Source of the DNA: Mesorhizobium tianshanense
Lineage (GTDB): Bacteria > Pseudomonadota > Alphaproteobacteria > Rhizobiales > Rhizobiaceae
Reading direction: 5' to 3'
Length of the DNA: 64,000 nucleotides
Assembly (NCBI RefSeq): GCF_007830515.1
Contig: NZ_VLKT01000035.1
Coordinates: forward strand, 20,756-84,755
Shown: positions 25,481-34,019 of the stretch, one piece after another
How the letters are laid out: each line of letters starts with the position of its first letter
Numbering within the stretch: position 1 is the stretch's first letter
Position numbers and translations under genes: made by a program
Notes under the pieces: model-generated
Database searches by the model: none
Seen by the model: only the letters and a program-made list of their open reading frames with translations
What the model was told of the DNA's origin: nothing

Positions 25481-26286
25481 CAGCGCGGCTCCATCGTCTG
25501 GCCGCTGCGAATATCACGGTTGGGCGCGTTGAAGAACTGCTCACGGCGGGCCTGGGCGAGGTCCTGTCTCGCCTGTTCGGACTGGAACCATGTGCCCATC
25601 ATGGTCATCTGTTGCGAGACGAGCCCGCGCAGCTTCTGCATCTGCGCGACCTGCTGGGTGGCGATCTGATGGCCGACCTGCAGCGCCTTCATCTGGCCGT
25701 CGGCCGATTCCGACATCGAGCGCAGCGAGGACATGGTGGATTCTTCGCTCGAGAACTGCTCCGCCGTGAGGTTCGCCGCCTTCAACGTTCCGCCGATCGT
25801 GTCGCGGTTGGTGTCTGACCAGCTTTGGTAGGTCGACGAAAAGCCTGTGCGATCTGGCAGGTTGCTCTTCATGTCGGCGAAGCTCTGGAAGCGCTGTTTC
25901 AATACGTCGTCGATATTGCCCATGGAGAAGGCGACGCCCTGCCCCTGCGCCACTATGTTCTGTAGGCCCTTCAGGTCGTTCTCGACCTGTCCCCAGATGT
26001 GGTTAGGAAGCTGCGCGGTGTTCTGGAGCAGGTTGTTGTAGATATTGAGCTGGTTCTGGATCTGCTCGGCAAGCTGGGTGATCTGCTTGATCTGGTTGTT
26101 GACCTGCTCGGCCGACTTGCCGACGAGGCTGACGAGCTCGGCATTGTTTGCGAGCTGGGTCCATTCAGTCGCTTGCCCCGTCACGCCGCCGGCATACGCG
26201 ACCGGCGGTGCTACGGCAGCGCCCAGCATCAGCGCCGCGGCAACCGCAGCACGGGCGCTACGATGTTGGAAAAAATGACGCGACAT
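25477..26286 (-). CDS. trbJ: TrbJ, VirB5-like T4SS pilus-associated protein
   Basis: A 269-residue exported protein. The signal peptide (AAVAAALMLGAAVAPPVAYA) is followed by a mostly helical, Gln/Asn-rich mature region (QVNNQIKQITQLAEQIQNQL) and repeated coiled-coil-like heptads to the C-terminus. VirB5-like proteins cap the pilus tip or act as adhesins. GGGGGA lies before the ATG. It overlaps the trbE 3' end by 29 bp. Confidence 0.93.
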   Translation of the reverse strand: MSRHFFQHRSARAAVAAALMLGAAVAPPVAYAGGVTGQATEWTQLANNAELVSLVGKSAEQVNNQIKQITQLAEQIQNQLNIYNNLLQNTAQLPNHIWGQVENDLKGLQNIVAQGQGVAFSMGNIDDVLKQRFQSFADMKSNLPDRTGFSSTYQSWSDTNRDTIGGTLKAANLTAEQFSSEESTMSSLRSMSESADGQMKALQVGHQIATQQVAQMQKLRGLVSQQMTMMGTWFQSEQARQDLAQARREQFFNAPNRDIRSGQTMEPRW

Positions 26287-28726
26287 CGGCAATCCCCCTC
26301 TGTTGGAGCCATTGGAGAGGCCACGCGGCCCCATGCTTGGAATGAAGCGCACGGATCTGTTTGAGGTCCTCCTTGCCCGACGCTCCGACAAAGGAGAGGG
26401 CGACCGGACCTAGCGCCATGTCGAAGAGCCTGCGGCCTTCCGGTGAGGCGACGTAGTATTCGCGTTTCGGCAGAGCGGTTGCGACGATCTCGATCTGGCG
26501 TTCGTTGAAGCCGATCCGCTCGTAGAACTCGCGCGTTCCCGGTTCGCGCGCGGCGCCGTTGGGAAGGCAGATCTTCGTCGGGCAGCTTTCCTTCAACACG
26601 TCGATGATGCCGGAGCGTTCGGCGTCGGAGATCGACTGCGTGGCGAGGACGACGGCGCAGTTGGCCTTGCGCAGCACCTTCAGCCATTCTCTGATCTTGT
26701 CGCGGAAGGTCGGGTGCCCGAGCATCAGCCAGGCCTCGTCGAGCACGATGAGGCTGGGCGTTCCTGTCAGGCGTTTCTCGATGCGACGAAAGAGATAGGT
26801 CAGGACGGGTACGAGGTTACGTTCGCCCATGGTCATGAGCTCCTCCACCTCAAAGCACTGGAACGCCCTCAGCGATAGACCGTCCTGCTCGGCGTCGAGA
26901 AGCTGCCCCATGGGGCCGTCGACCGTGTAGTGGTGCAGTGCATCCTTGATCTCGCGCATCTGCACGCCGGAGACGAAGTCCGAGAGCGAGCGACCGCGCG
27001 ACTGTGCCATCAAACCGATCTGCCGGGAGATGGCGTTGCGATAGTCGGGCGTGACGGTGACGCCCTGCAGGGCGACGAGCGTTTCGAGCCACTCGGCTGC
27101 CCATGCACGGGCGCCATCGCAAGAGAGCTCGGCAAGCGGGCAGAAGGCCAGCGCCGGTGACGCCCCCTCCCCTCCCCCGCGAGCCTCGCCGCCGATCTCG
27201 TAATGATCGCCGCCGAGGCCGAGCGTCAGCGGCAGCATCGAGCGACCCCTGTCGAAGGCGAAGACCTGGGCTCCGGCATAGCGCCGGAACTGTGCGGCGA
27301 TCAGCGCCAGCAGCGTCGACTTGCCCGACCCCGTCGGGCCGAAGATCAGCGTGTGGCCGACGTCATCTACATGCAGGTTCAGCCTGAACGGTGTGCTCCC
27401 GCTCGCGACCTGCACCAGCGGTGGTGACCCGGGCGGATAGAAAGGGCATGGCGCCACCGGGCTGCCCGACCAGACCGAGTTCAGCGGGATGAGGTCGGCA
27501 AGGTTGCGCGTGTTGATCAACGGCTCCCGGATATTGGCATAGGAGACGCCGGGCAGGCTCCCAAGGAAAGCGTCGGTCGCATTCAGTGTTTCGATGCGCG
27601 CGCCAAACCCCTCGGCCTGGATGAGACGGCGGATCGCCTCGCATTTTTCCTGAAGGCGCGGTTGGACTTCATCGAACAGGACGATCACCGGCGTATAGTA
27701 GCCGTAGGCGACGAGCTGGGAGGAGGCCTCGGCGATGGCGTCCTCGGTCTCGGCCACCATCATCATGGCGTCCTGGTCGACCGAGCGGCTTTGGGTCTGA
27801 AAGAGCTGGTCGAAGAACGGCCGCACCTTCTGCTGCCATTTCTTGCGGGTGCGCTCCAGCTTCTGCCGTGCCTCCTGCTCGTCAAGAAAGACGAAGCGCG
27901 ATGACCAACGATAGGTCAGCGGCATCAGATCGAGCGCGTTCAGGATGCCCGGCCAGCTTTCCGCCGGCAGGCCGTCGATTGCGACAACCCCGAGGAAGCG
28001 GTTCTCCACCAGCGGGGTCAGACCGTGCTGCAACTCGGCTGTGACCAGCCAGTCGAGATACATCGGGATGTCCGGCAGACGAAGAGGATGGTTTTCGCCT
28101 GTGATGCAGAAGCGCACGAACTGGAGCAGCTCGTCATAGCGGGCCACCCGAAATCCGCCTCGCTCGTCCACCTCGCGCGTCGCCATGCGCTGAATGGAGA
28201 TGACATTGCCGAGATATTGCTCGATCTCGCGGATCGAGGCGCGGAATGTGTCGAGCGTTGTCGTCGCGTAGGATGCCGACCGGCTTGCCGGATCGGAATA
28301 GACGTAGCGTGCGAGGCCAGAGCGCCGCGGTGCCAGTGGCCGCCACGTCAGGATTAGCGCATGCCGGCTCTCGAAATGTCCGCTTTCGCGCTGGAAGTGG
28401 AGCCGTCTCTCAGAATCGATGGCCCGCGTGACCGGGTCGGGGAAATGGCAGTCAGCTTCGTCGGGGTAATCGGAAGTCGGCACCCGCACGGCCTCGACCT
28501 GGATCATCCAGCCCGATCCGAGGCGAGCGAGAATGGTGTTGATCTGCCGCGAGATCTCGTTGCGCTCGGTGTCCGTCGAACTCTCGCTGTCGGGGCCGGC
28601 AAAGTACCAGCCGGCCATCAGCGAACCGTCCTTCAGCAGAATGACGCCGTTGTCGACGAGACCTGCATAGGGAACGAGATCGGCGAAGGATGGTCCTGAT
28701 TGGCGGAAAGACTTGAGTGCGACCAC
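26258..28726 (-). CDS. trbE: TrbE, VirB4-like T4SS ATPase
   Basis: An 822-residue ATPase, the largest T4SS component. The N-terminal VirB4 domain (residues 1-400) precedes the ATPase domain with Walker A FGPTGSGKSTL at about 450 and Walker B SLIVLDEAWLMLGHP at about 650, followed by the VirB4 signature LRKANCAVVLATQSISDAER. It energises pilus assembly and transfer. It starts at a GTG seven bases after trbD. Complete in length. Confidence 0.97.
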   Translation of the reverse strand: MVALKSFRQSGPSFADLVPYAGLVDNGVILLKDGSLMAGWYFAGPDSESSTDTERNEISRQINTILARLGSGWMIQVEAVRVPTSDYPDEADCHFPDPVTRAIDSERRLHFQRESGHFESRHALILTWRPLAPRRSGLARYVYSDPASRSASYATTTLDTFRASIREIEQYLGNVISIQRMATREVDERGGFRVARYDELLQFVRFCITGENHPLRLPDIPMYLDWLVTAELQHGLTPLVENRFLGVVAIDGLPAESWPGILNALDLMPLTYRWSSRFVFLDEQEARQKLERTRKKWQQKVRPFFDQLFQTQSRSVDQDAMMMVAETEDAIAEASSQLVAYGYYTPVIVLFDEVQPRLQEKCEAIRRLIQAEGFGARIETLNATDAFLGSLPGVSYANIREPLINTRNLADLIPLNSVWSGSPVAPCPFYPPGSPPLVQVASGSTPFRLNLHVDDVGHTLIFGPTGSGKSTLLALIAAQFRRYAGAQVFAFDRGRSMLPLTLGLGGDHYEIGGEARGGGEGASPALAFCPLAELSCDGARAWAAEWLETLVALQGVTVTPDYRNAISRQIGLMAQSRGRSLSDFVSGVQMREIKDALHHYTVDGPMGQLLDAEQDGLSLRAFQCFEVEELMTMGERNLVPVLTYLFRRIEKRLTGTPSLIVLDEAWLMLGHPTFRDKIREWLKVLRKANCAVVLATQSISDAERSGIIDVLKESCPTKICLPNGAAREPGTREFYERIGFNERQIEIVATALPKREYYVASPEGRRLFDMALGPVALSFVGASGKEDLKQIRALHSKHGAAWPLQWLQQRGIADVASFFPTS

Positions 28727-28733
28727 GAGCGCC

Positions 28734-29033
28734 TCAGAACCTGCGCCATGGCGTCGATGTCGCCCGATAGTAGGCCTTGTACGAAATGTGACGGAGATAG
28801 ACCCGCCGCATCATCGGGTCGGACTTCGCCATCATGCGAAGGGCCGCGACGGCGACCAGCCAGATCGCCACGCCGAAGAGCGCCGCATACCAGGTCAGCA
28901 CGACAAAGATCAGGATCACCGAAGCGAGGCCGGTAAGCAGAACCAGCTCCCGGTCAGCTCCCATGAGCAGGTTGGGGCGCGAAAGCGCCCGATGCACGCG
29001 TGAACGCGCGAGATTGGCGCCGGACTCAGCCAT
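28734..29033 (-). CDS. trbD: TrbD, VirB3-like T4SS inner-membrane protein
   Basis: A 99-residue protein with two adjacent hydrophobic segments (LVLLTGLASVILIFVVLTWY and LFGVAIWLVAVAALRMM) preceded by the VirB3 signature RVHRALSRPNLLMGADRELV and followed by a basic tail. VirB3 proteins work with VirB4 at the inner membrane. It overlaps trbC by 8 bp. Confidence 0.93.
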   Translation of the reverse strand: MAESGANLARSRVHRALSRPNLLMGADRELVLLTGLASVILIFVVLTWYAALFGVAIWLVAVAALRMMAKSDPMMRRVYLRHISYKAYYRATSTPWRRF

Positions 29034-29403
29034 CCGCCCCCTCCCCTGCCGCTGCAGTCGAGGCCTGTGACAGCACCTCTCCGATCGAGGCGCCCGTAGC
29101 GCCAAACAGGGAGACGATCTGCGTGGCGCCGAGCAGGATGCCGGCGACGAGCACGACATATACGAGCCGCCGCGCGAAATCGTTGAGCTCGCCGCCGAAG
29201 ATCAGCATGCCGCCGGCGATCGCGACGGCGGCGAGTGCAATGAAGCCAGCGACCGGCCCGGTAATGGACTGCTGGATCTGCTGCAGGGGAGATTCCCAAG
29301 GCAGGCCGCCGCCTGAGGAAGCAAGGGCCGGGTCCACCAGGCTGACGCAGGAGAAGGCGGCCAACGCCGCAAAGGCCCAGGTGATTTGTGTCTTACGCGA
29401 CAT
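29026..29403 (-). CDS. trbC: TrbC, pilin (VirB2-like)
   Basis: A 125-residue prepilin with a signal sequence (ITWAFAALAAFSCVSLVDPALA), a processed mature start (SSGGGLPWESPLQQIQQSI) and two membrane segments, the VirB2/TrbC pilin layout. TraF is expected to process it into the pilus subunit. The ATG overlaps the trbB 3' end. Confidence 0.93.
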   Translation of the reverse strand: MSRKTQITWAFAALAAFSCVSLVDPALASSGGGLPWESPLQQIQQSITGPVAGFIALAAVAIAGGMLIFGGELNDFARRLVYVVLVAGILLGATQIVSLFGATGASIGEVLSQASTAAAGEGADG

Positions 29404-30364
29404 GGCTATCCTCGTCGATCTGGGCGTAGTGTTCGGTCTTGTATCGGGAGTTGCTGAAGCCCTCGACATGGATAACCTCGCGGACCCGCCTCCCCCGCCC
29501 CGTCCGTTCTATGGAAACGACGAGATCGACGGCCTCTCCGATCACCTCCTGCATGGGCTGCTGGCTCGCTTCCGCAGTCAGTTGCTCGAGCCGGCGCAGG
29601 GCCGACATCGCCGTGTTGGAGTGAATGGTCGTGACGCCGCCGGGATGCCCGGTGTTCCACGCCTTGAGCAGCGTGAGCGCCGCGCCGTCGCGGACCTCGC
29701 CGACAATGATCCGGTCAGGTCTTAACCGCATGGTGCTCTTTAGGAGCCGAGCCATATCGATCGTGTCGCTCGTGTGGAGCGATACCGCGTTCTCGGCGGC
29801 GCATTGGATCTCGGCGGTGTCTTCCAGGATAACGATCCGATCGCCCGGCGCATTTGCGACGATTTCGGCGATGACCGCGTTGGCAAGCGTCGTCTTGCCT
29901 GAGCCCGTGCCGCCGGAGATCACGATGTTCATGCGAGAGGCGATCGCGCTGCGCAGGACAGAGGCCTGCGCCTCGGTCATAGCCTTCGACTTCACGTATT
30001 CGCAAAGCGGGATCAGCCGCGACGCGCGCCGCCGGATCGTGAAGGCCGGTCCGGAAACGACCGGTGGCAGCAAGCCCTCGAAGCGGTGCCCGCCGATCGG
30101 CAGTTCGCCGGAGATGATCGGCTGCTCGTCGTCGGCCTCCGATTGCAGCGCGTGGGCGACGCTGCCGATGATCACCTCTGCCGCAGCCGGGCTCATCGCG
30201 CCCGCTGAAGCGACGCCATGACCCAGGCGTTCGATAAACAGCTTGCCATCGGGATTGAGCATGATCTCGACCACCGTCGCGTCGTCGAGTGCGACGCAGA
30301 GTTGGTCGCCGAGGGCGTCCTGAAGTTTGCGGACGAGACGTGTATGGGAGCGCAGTTGGGTCAC
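29393..30364 (-). CDS. trbB: TrbB, VirB11-like T4SS ATPase
   Basis: A 323-residue hexameric traffic ATPase: Walker A ISGGTGSGKTTLANAV at about 150, the Asp box RIVILEDTAEIQC, Walker B-type LRPDRIIVGEVRDGAA and the His box GHPGGVTTIHSNT. The N-terminal domain starts VTQLRSHTRLVRKLQDALGD. The GTG at 30364 overlaps the traI stop (GTGA) with GGAG upstream, so it is coupled to traI. Confidence 0.96.
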   Translation of the reverse strand: MTQLRSHTRLVRKLQDALGDQLCVALDDATVVEIMLNPDGKLFIERLGHGVASAGAMSPAAAEVIIGSVAHALQSEADDEQPIISGELPIGGHRFEGLLPPVVSGPAFTIRRRASRLIPLCEYVKSKAMTEAQASVLRSAIASRMNIVISGGTGSGKTTLANAVIAEIVANAPGDRIVILEDTAEIQCAAENAVSLHTSDTIDMARLLKSTMRLRPDRIIVGEVRDGAALTLLKAWNTGHPGGVTTIHSNTAMSALRRLEQLTAEASQQPMQEVIGEAVDLVVSIERTGRGRRVREVIHVEGFSNSRYKTEHYAQIDEDSHVA

Positions 30365-30999
30365 GCGGCGCTCCTGACGGGTGCGCTGTTGCTCTGACGG
30401 ATCGAACGGTAGCCCGGAGGGCAGACCTGCTCGAAGCTGACGCGATCGGCCGGCAGGCTTCCAGCAATGGCGATGGTGTTGCCGATCGCAACAGGATCGC
30501 CGAGCCGCCGCATCGGCCAGCCGACCCGTTTGAGGATCCGCTCGAAGCGGAGATCGGTCGCGGTGACGATCTCGCTGTAACCGTTCGCCATCGACCATTC
30601 GATGATGCCGGCGAACAAGGTTCGCGTCACAAGATGTAATTGGCCCCCTTCCCTGCCCGCGGTCTGGGACGTGTCGACGCAGAAGCGCGAACTTTCGACC
30701 ATTCCTGGATGCCTGGCGAGTGAACCCTTTTCGAGCAGTTGGGGAAAAGTCTGCTCAAGCATCGTCGGCCCGCAAGCCGGAAGAAGGCGGACACAACCGG
30801 CGACCCGCCCGCTCCCGGTGATCGCCAGAACGTAAGTCGGTTTCAAACCATCGTATTGATCGCGTTCCTCCCCCTCGGTGACAGAGATGTCCCATTCAAG
30901 ACGACCACCGAACACCGCTGCGCGGAGACGGTACATCTGTTTCAGCAAACTTGGATGGCGTTCGTATTGGTCGGGCGAGACGGTCAGTATCCGCATCAT
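30361..30999 (-). CDS. traI: TraI, LuxI-type acyl-homoserine-lactone synthase
   Basis: A 212-residue protein that begins MRILTVSPDQYERHPSLLKQ and keeps the family residues: RLRAAVFGGRLEW, EERDQYD, RVAGCVRLLP, VESSRFCVD and the C-terminal VTATDLRFERILKRVGW. It makes the acyl-HSL (3-oxo-C8 in relatives) from acyl-ACP and S-adenosylmethionine. It heads the trb operon, so TraR binding gives positive autoinduction. Two adjacent ATGs (30999 and 30996) both fit. The ribosome site lies inside the hairpin at 31002-31028. Confidence 0.95.
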   Translation of the reverse strand: MMRILTVSPDQYERHPSLLKQMYRLRAAVFGGRLEWDISVTEGEERDQYDGLKPTYVLAITGSGRVAGCVRLLPACGPTMLEQTFPQLLEKGSLARHPGMVESSRFCVDTSQTAGREGGQLHLVTRTLFAGIIEWSMANGYSEIVTATDLRFERILKRVGWPMRRLGDPVAIGNTIAIAGSLPADRVSFEQVCPPGYRSIRQSNSAPVRSAA

Positions 31000-31001
31000 G
31001 A

Positions 31002-31028
31002 TCTCCGCATGAACAGGTCATGCGGAGA
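31002..31028 (-). promoter_or_regulatory. Hairpin burying the traI ribosome-binding site
   Basis: A perfect 11-bp inverted repeat TCTCCGCATGA / TCATGCGGAGA with a 5-base loop ends three bases before the traI ATG. On the traI mRNA the GGAGA Shine-Dalgarno sequence is in the 3' arm and pairs with TCTCC, so it could restrict translation until opened. It could instead be a DNA operator. Confidence 0.6.
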
Positions 31029-31054
31029 CAAAACATCTCGTCGGGCTTGTGCCT

Positions 31055-31072
31055 ACGTGCAGATCTGCAGCC
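31055..31072. promoter_or_regulatory. tra box upstream of traI (proximal)
   Basis: ACGTGCAGATCTGCAGCC has a perfect 12-bp central dyad TGCAGATCTGCA identical to the TraR operator core. It lies 56 bp before the traI ATG and 266 bp before repA. The right outer arm is degenerate. Confidence 0.8.
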
Positions 31073-31143
31073 GGTGATTCTGCCGAATCGATGGTCTAGC
31101 TACGGAAATGCAAGGGCAGGCAGGGACTAAAGTGCTGATGAAG

Positions 31144-31161
31144 AGGTGCAGATCTGCATTT
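31144..31161. promoter_or_regulatory. tra box in the traI-repA spacer (second)
   Basis: AGGTGCAGATCTGCATTT repeats the TGCAGATCTGCA core, 89 bp from the first box (centre to centre). Paired boxes between traI and repA are the Ti-plasmid arrangement that couples transfer and copy number. Confidence 0.8.
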
Positions 31162-31338
31162 CCCGCTCACTCCGGCACACAGCAGGAATCAGGCTAACTA
31201 GCAGATATTTATCGACGAATCCCCGCTTGGCCTGAAGCAGGCAAAATCGCGTTAACTTTTGATTAACCAAAAACGGCTTGCAACCGAACACGCATTCAGT
31301 AATCGTCACGGAAAAATGGCATTACATGCCGTTTAACC

Positions 31339-32574
31339 GTGACAAGAGATTCCACCGTGAGCAAAGCTGTTGCCATATCCCGAAATGATCGCCCTTCGGT
31401 AGATGTTACCATTGGTGAGCACGCTGAACAGCTAAGCTCTCAGCTCCAGGCTATGAGCGAGGCCCTATTTCCTCCGACATCACACAAGAGTTTGCGCAAA
31501 TTCACATCGGGTGAAGCAGCACGCCTCATGAAAATATCTGATTCGACCCTTCGGAAGATGACCTTGGCGGGCGAAGGGCCACAACCGGAGCTCGCCAGCA
31601 ACGGGAGACGCTTTTACACACTGGGTCAGATAAATGAGATCCGGCATATGCTGGCGGGCTCTACTCGTGGACGCGAAAGCATCGAGTTTGTACCTCATCG
31701 GCGCGGTTCGGAACACTTGCAGGTCATCGCTGTGACCAATTTCAAAGGCGGCTCCGGTAAGACGACCACGTCAGCTCATCTTTCACAGTATCTCGCGCTG
31801 CAGAGTTACAGAGTGCTTGCCGTGGACCTTGATCCACAGGCCAGCCTCTCGGCACTACTCGGCGTTCTTCCAGAAACGGATGTGGGATCGAACGAAACAT
31901 TATACGCAGCCATCCGGTATGACGGCTCGAAGCGGCCGCTCAAAGAAGTTATCCGGCCGACTTACTTTGATGGCCTTCATCTCGTTCCTGGAAATCTGGA
32001 GCTTATGGAGTTTGAGCACACCACCCCTAAAGCTTTGACTGATCGCGGCGCTCGCGACGGGCTTTTCTTCACCCGCGTCGCTCAGGCTTTCGACGAGGTC
32101 GCCGATGAATACGACGTCGTTGTTATTGACTGCCCTCCCCAGCTTGGGTTTCTGACGCTCAGCGGCTTGTGTGCTGCGACATCAATGGTCATCACAGTGC
32201 ATCCCCAGATGCTTGATGTTGCTTCCATGAGTCAGTTCCTGCTCATGACCCGTGATCTTCTCGGCGTCGTGAAGGAGGCCGGGGGAAATCTCCAGTATGA
32301 TTTCATCCGCTATCTTTTGACCCGGTTTGAACCCCAGGATGCGCCGCAGACGAAGGTCGCTGCGCTGCTGCGCAATATGTTTGACGATCATGTTCTTACC
32401 AATCCGATGGTGAAATCAGCGGCGGTATCCGATGCCGGCCTGACGAAGCAGACGCTCTATGAAATCGGCCGAGAGAATCTGACACGATCGACGTACGACC
32501 GGGCCATGGAATCTCTCGATGCAGTGAACTCCGAGATCGAGGCTTTGATCAAGACCGCGTGGGGGCGGTCATGA
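31339..32574 (+). CDS. repA: RepA, plasmid partition ATPase (ParA type)
   Basis: A 411-residue protein: an N-terminal helix-turn-helix (RKFTSGEAARLMKISDSTLR), then the ParA domain with deviant Walker A NFKGGSGKTTT at 134-143, AVDLDPQASLS and VVVIDCPPQLGFL. RepA drives partition with RepB/parS and represses the repABC promoter. The GTG at 31339 is favoured; a GTG at 31357 is an alternative. It is followed by the parS-containing repA-repB spacer. Confidence 0.96.
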   Translation: MTRDSTVSKAVAISRNDRPSVDVTIGEHAEQLSSQLQAMSEALFPPTSHKSLRKFTSGEAARLMKISDSTLRKMTLAGEGPQPELASNGRRFYTLGQINEIRHMLAGSTRGRESIEFVPHRRGSEHLQVIAVTNFKGGSGKTTTSAHLSQYLALQSYRVLAVDLDPQASLSALLGVLPETDVGSNETLYAAIRYDGSKRPLKEVIRPTYFDGLHLVPGNLELMEFEHTTPKALTDRGARDGLFFTRVAQAFDEVADEYDVVVIDCPPQLGFLTLSGLCAATSMVITVHPQMLDVASMSQFLLMTRDLLGVVKEAGGNLQYDFIRYLLTRFEPQDAPQTKVAALLRNMFDDHVLTNPMVKSAAVSDAGLTKQTLYEIGRENLTRSTYDRAMESLDAVNSEIEALIKTAWGRS

Positions 32575-32602
32575 TGGCCGCCAACGTCCTTCCGCTGATG
32601 AT

Positions 32603-32618
32603 GTTGGGAGCTCCCAAC
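32603..32618. promoter_or_regulatory. parS-like palindrome 1
   Basis: GTTGGGAGCTCCCAAC, a perfect 16-bp palindrome, lies 29 bases past the repA stop. RepABC parS centromeres are 16-bp palindromes in such places. Confidence 0.85.
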
Positions 32619-32725
32619 AGACATGCCGTTTATCGTTTCCAGACGGGCCCCAATGGGCTGCATTACTTCATTTCAAGTCTTTTTCGGCCCATGTATCGCG
32701 GGCCCGTGCGCAGTAGCCGCGGTGT

Positions 32726-32741
32726 GTTGGGAGCTCCCAAC
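32726..32741. promoter_or_regulatory. parS-like palindrome 2
   Basis: A second identical copy of GTTGGGAGCTCCCAAC, 123 bp from the first, 60 bp before repB. A half-copy GTTGGGA follows at 32755-32761. Confidence 0.85.
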
Positions 32742-32800
32742 GAACTGCTTTTTCCGTTGGGAAAGCGATGCCTGGGCAATAATCTGAAGGCACCGATGCC

Positions 32801-33808
32801 ATGAGCCGCAAAGACGCAATCGACTCATTGTTCCTCAAGAAGCCAACTGCGAACGAGAAGTCTGCCACGGACAAGTCAGCCGTTCGTGTGCGCACCGGCG
32901 CGATCTCCGCAATGGGTTCGTCGCTACAAGAGATGGCTGAGGGAGCAAAAACCGCAGCTCGGCTACAGGACCAGCTGGCTTCGGGCGAGGCCGTCGTGTC
33001 CCTGCATCCTTCCGCGATCGACGGGTCACCGATCGCGGATCGATTGCCTGCTGCGATCGATCCGAAGTTCGAGCAGCTCGAGGCGAGCATTTCGGAAGAG
33101 GGGCAGCAAGTTCCAATCCTTGTTCGACCCCATCCTGAGACTGCCGGTAGATATCAGATCGTATATGGAAGGCGGCGACTGCGCGTTGCCGCAAATCTGG
33201 GGCGAGATGTTTCTGCAATTGTTCGAAATCTCACGGACCGTGAATTGGTCGTGGCTCAGGGCCGGGAAAATCTCGACCGTGCCGACCTCTCTTTCATTGA
33301 AAAGGCGCTCTTTGCGCTTCGGCTCGAAGACGCGGGCTTTGATCGTGCAACAATCATTGCGGCGCTCTCCACCGACAAGTCTGACCTAAGCCGCTACATC
33401 GCCGTCGCCAGAAGCATACCTATAAACCTTGCCACGCGGATCGGCCCGGCGTCCAAAGCCGGTCGATCGCGCTGGGTCTCCCTTGCTGAGTGTCTCGGGA
33501 GACCCAAGGCAATGGACGCGATCAACGTGGTGCTTGAGTCGGAACAGTTCAGGAACTCAGATAGCGATACCCGCTTCGGCCTCGTATTCAAGGCGGTTTC
33601 GAAGTCACCCGCTAGGAAGAAGGTAAAGGTATGGAGTACGCCAAAGGGCAAAAAGGCGGCCCGGATCCGGCAAGAAGCCGGGCGAACAGCTTTGATTTTC
33701 GACGAGAAGCTGGTGCCTGCCTTTGGGGAATATGTCGCTGACCAGTTGGATCGTCTTTACACCCAATTCCTTGAAACAAGCGAAGGAGGCGAAGCCGACC
33801 AACAGTGA
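32801..33808 (+). CDS. repB: RepB, plasmid partition protein (ParB type)
   Basis: A 335-residue ParB protein: the N-terminal arm (DAIDSLFLKK), the ParB/Srx nuclease-like box (LEASISEEGQQVPILVRPHP, YQIVYGRRRLRVAANLGRDV), then the helix-turn-helix (FDRATIIAALSTDKSDLSRY) and the dimerisation C-terminus. It should bind the two parS sites just upstream. The start ATG at 32801 follows a spacer with no other gene. Confidence 0.95.
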   Translation: MSRKDAIDSLFLKKPTANEKSATDKSAVRVRTGAISAMGSSLQEMAEGAKTAARLQDQLASGEAVVSLHPSAIDGSPIADRLPAAIDPKFEQLEASISEEGQQVPILVRPHPETAGRYQIVYGRRRLRVAANLGRDVSAIVRNLTDRELVVAQGRENLDRADLSFIEKALFALRLEDAGFDRATIIAALSTDKSDLSRYIAVARSIPINLATRIGPASKAGRSRWVSLAECLGRPKAMDAINVVLESEQFRNSDSDTRFGLVFKAVSKSPARKKVKVWSTPKGKKAARIRQEAGRTALIFDEKLVPAFGEYVADQLDRLYTQFLETSEGGEADQQ

Positions 33809-33862
33809 GACGTCCATCAAGGCCGAGCCTAGCTCGATTGAGATGAACCACCTCTAACCGCA

Positions 33863-33917
33863 AAAGAAAAAGGCCCCCCGAAACGGCGTTCCGGAAGACC
33901 TTCTCTATAGTCTCGCA
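33863..33917 (-). ncRNA. Antisense ctRNA (incompatibility RNA) of repABC
   Basis: The repB-repC spacer encodes, on the reverse strand, a -35 TTGACT (33952-33947), a 17-bp gap and a -10 GATTCT (33929-33924). A GC-rich stem closes the transcript (AAGGTCTTCCG pairing with TCGGGGGGCCTT, with G-U pairs) and runs into T-rich TTTTTCTTTT. The product of about 55 nt fits the ctRNA that represses repC and sets copy number in all known repABC plasmids. Ends are estimated. Confidence 0.8.
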
Positions 33918-33923
33918 GCTTAG

Positions 33924-33952
33924 AGAATCGCATTTCCAGGAATCGCAGTCAA
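33924..33952 (-). promoter_or_regulatory. Promoter of the ctRNA
   Basis: TTGACT - 17 bp - GATTCT on the reverse strand, 7 bases before the predicted start of the antisense RNA. Confidence 0.65.
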
Positions 33953-34019
33953 GAGTCCCGATAGGGAAAGCGTCGTTTTGGCGAGCAAATTTCTTTTGCC
34001 CATCGAAAGGTAAAAGGAA

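Noticed and set aside
24393..25532. Plus-strand frame of 379 codons opposite trbL/trbK
   Set aside because: His/Asp-rich low-complexity translation, mirror of a membrane protein gene.
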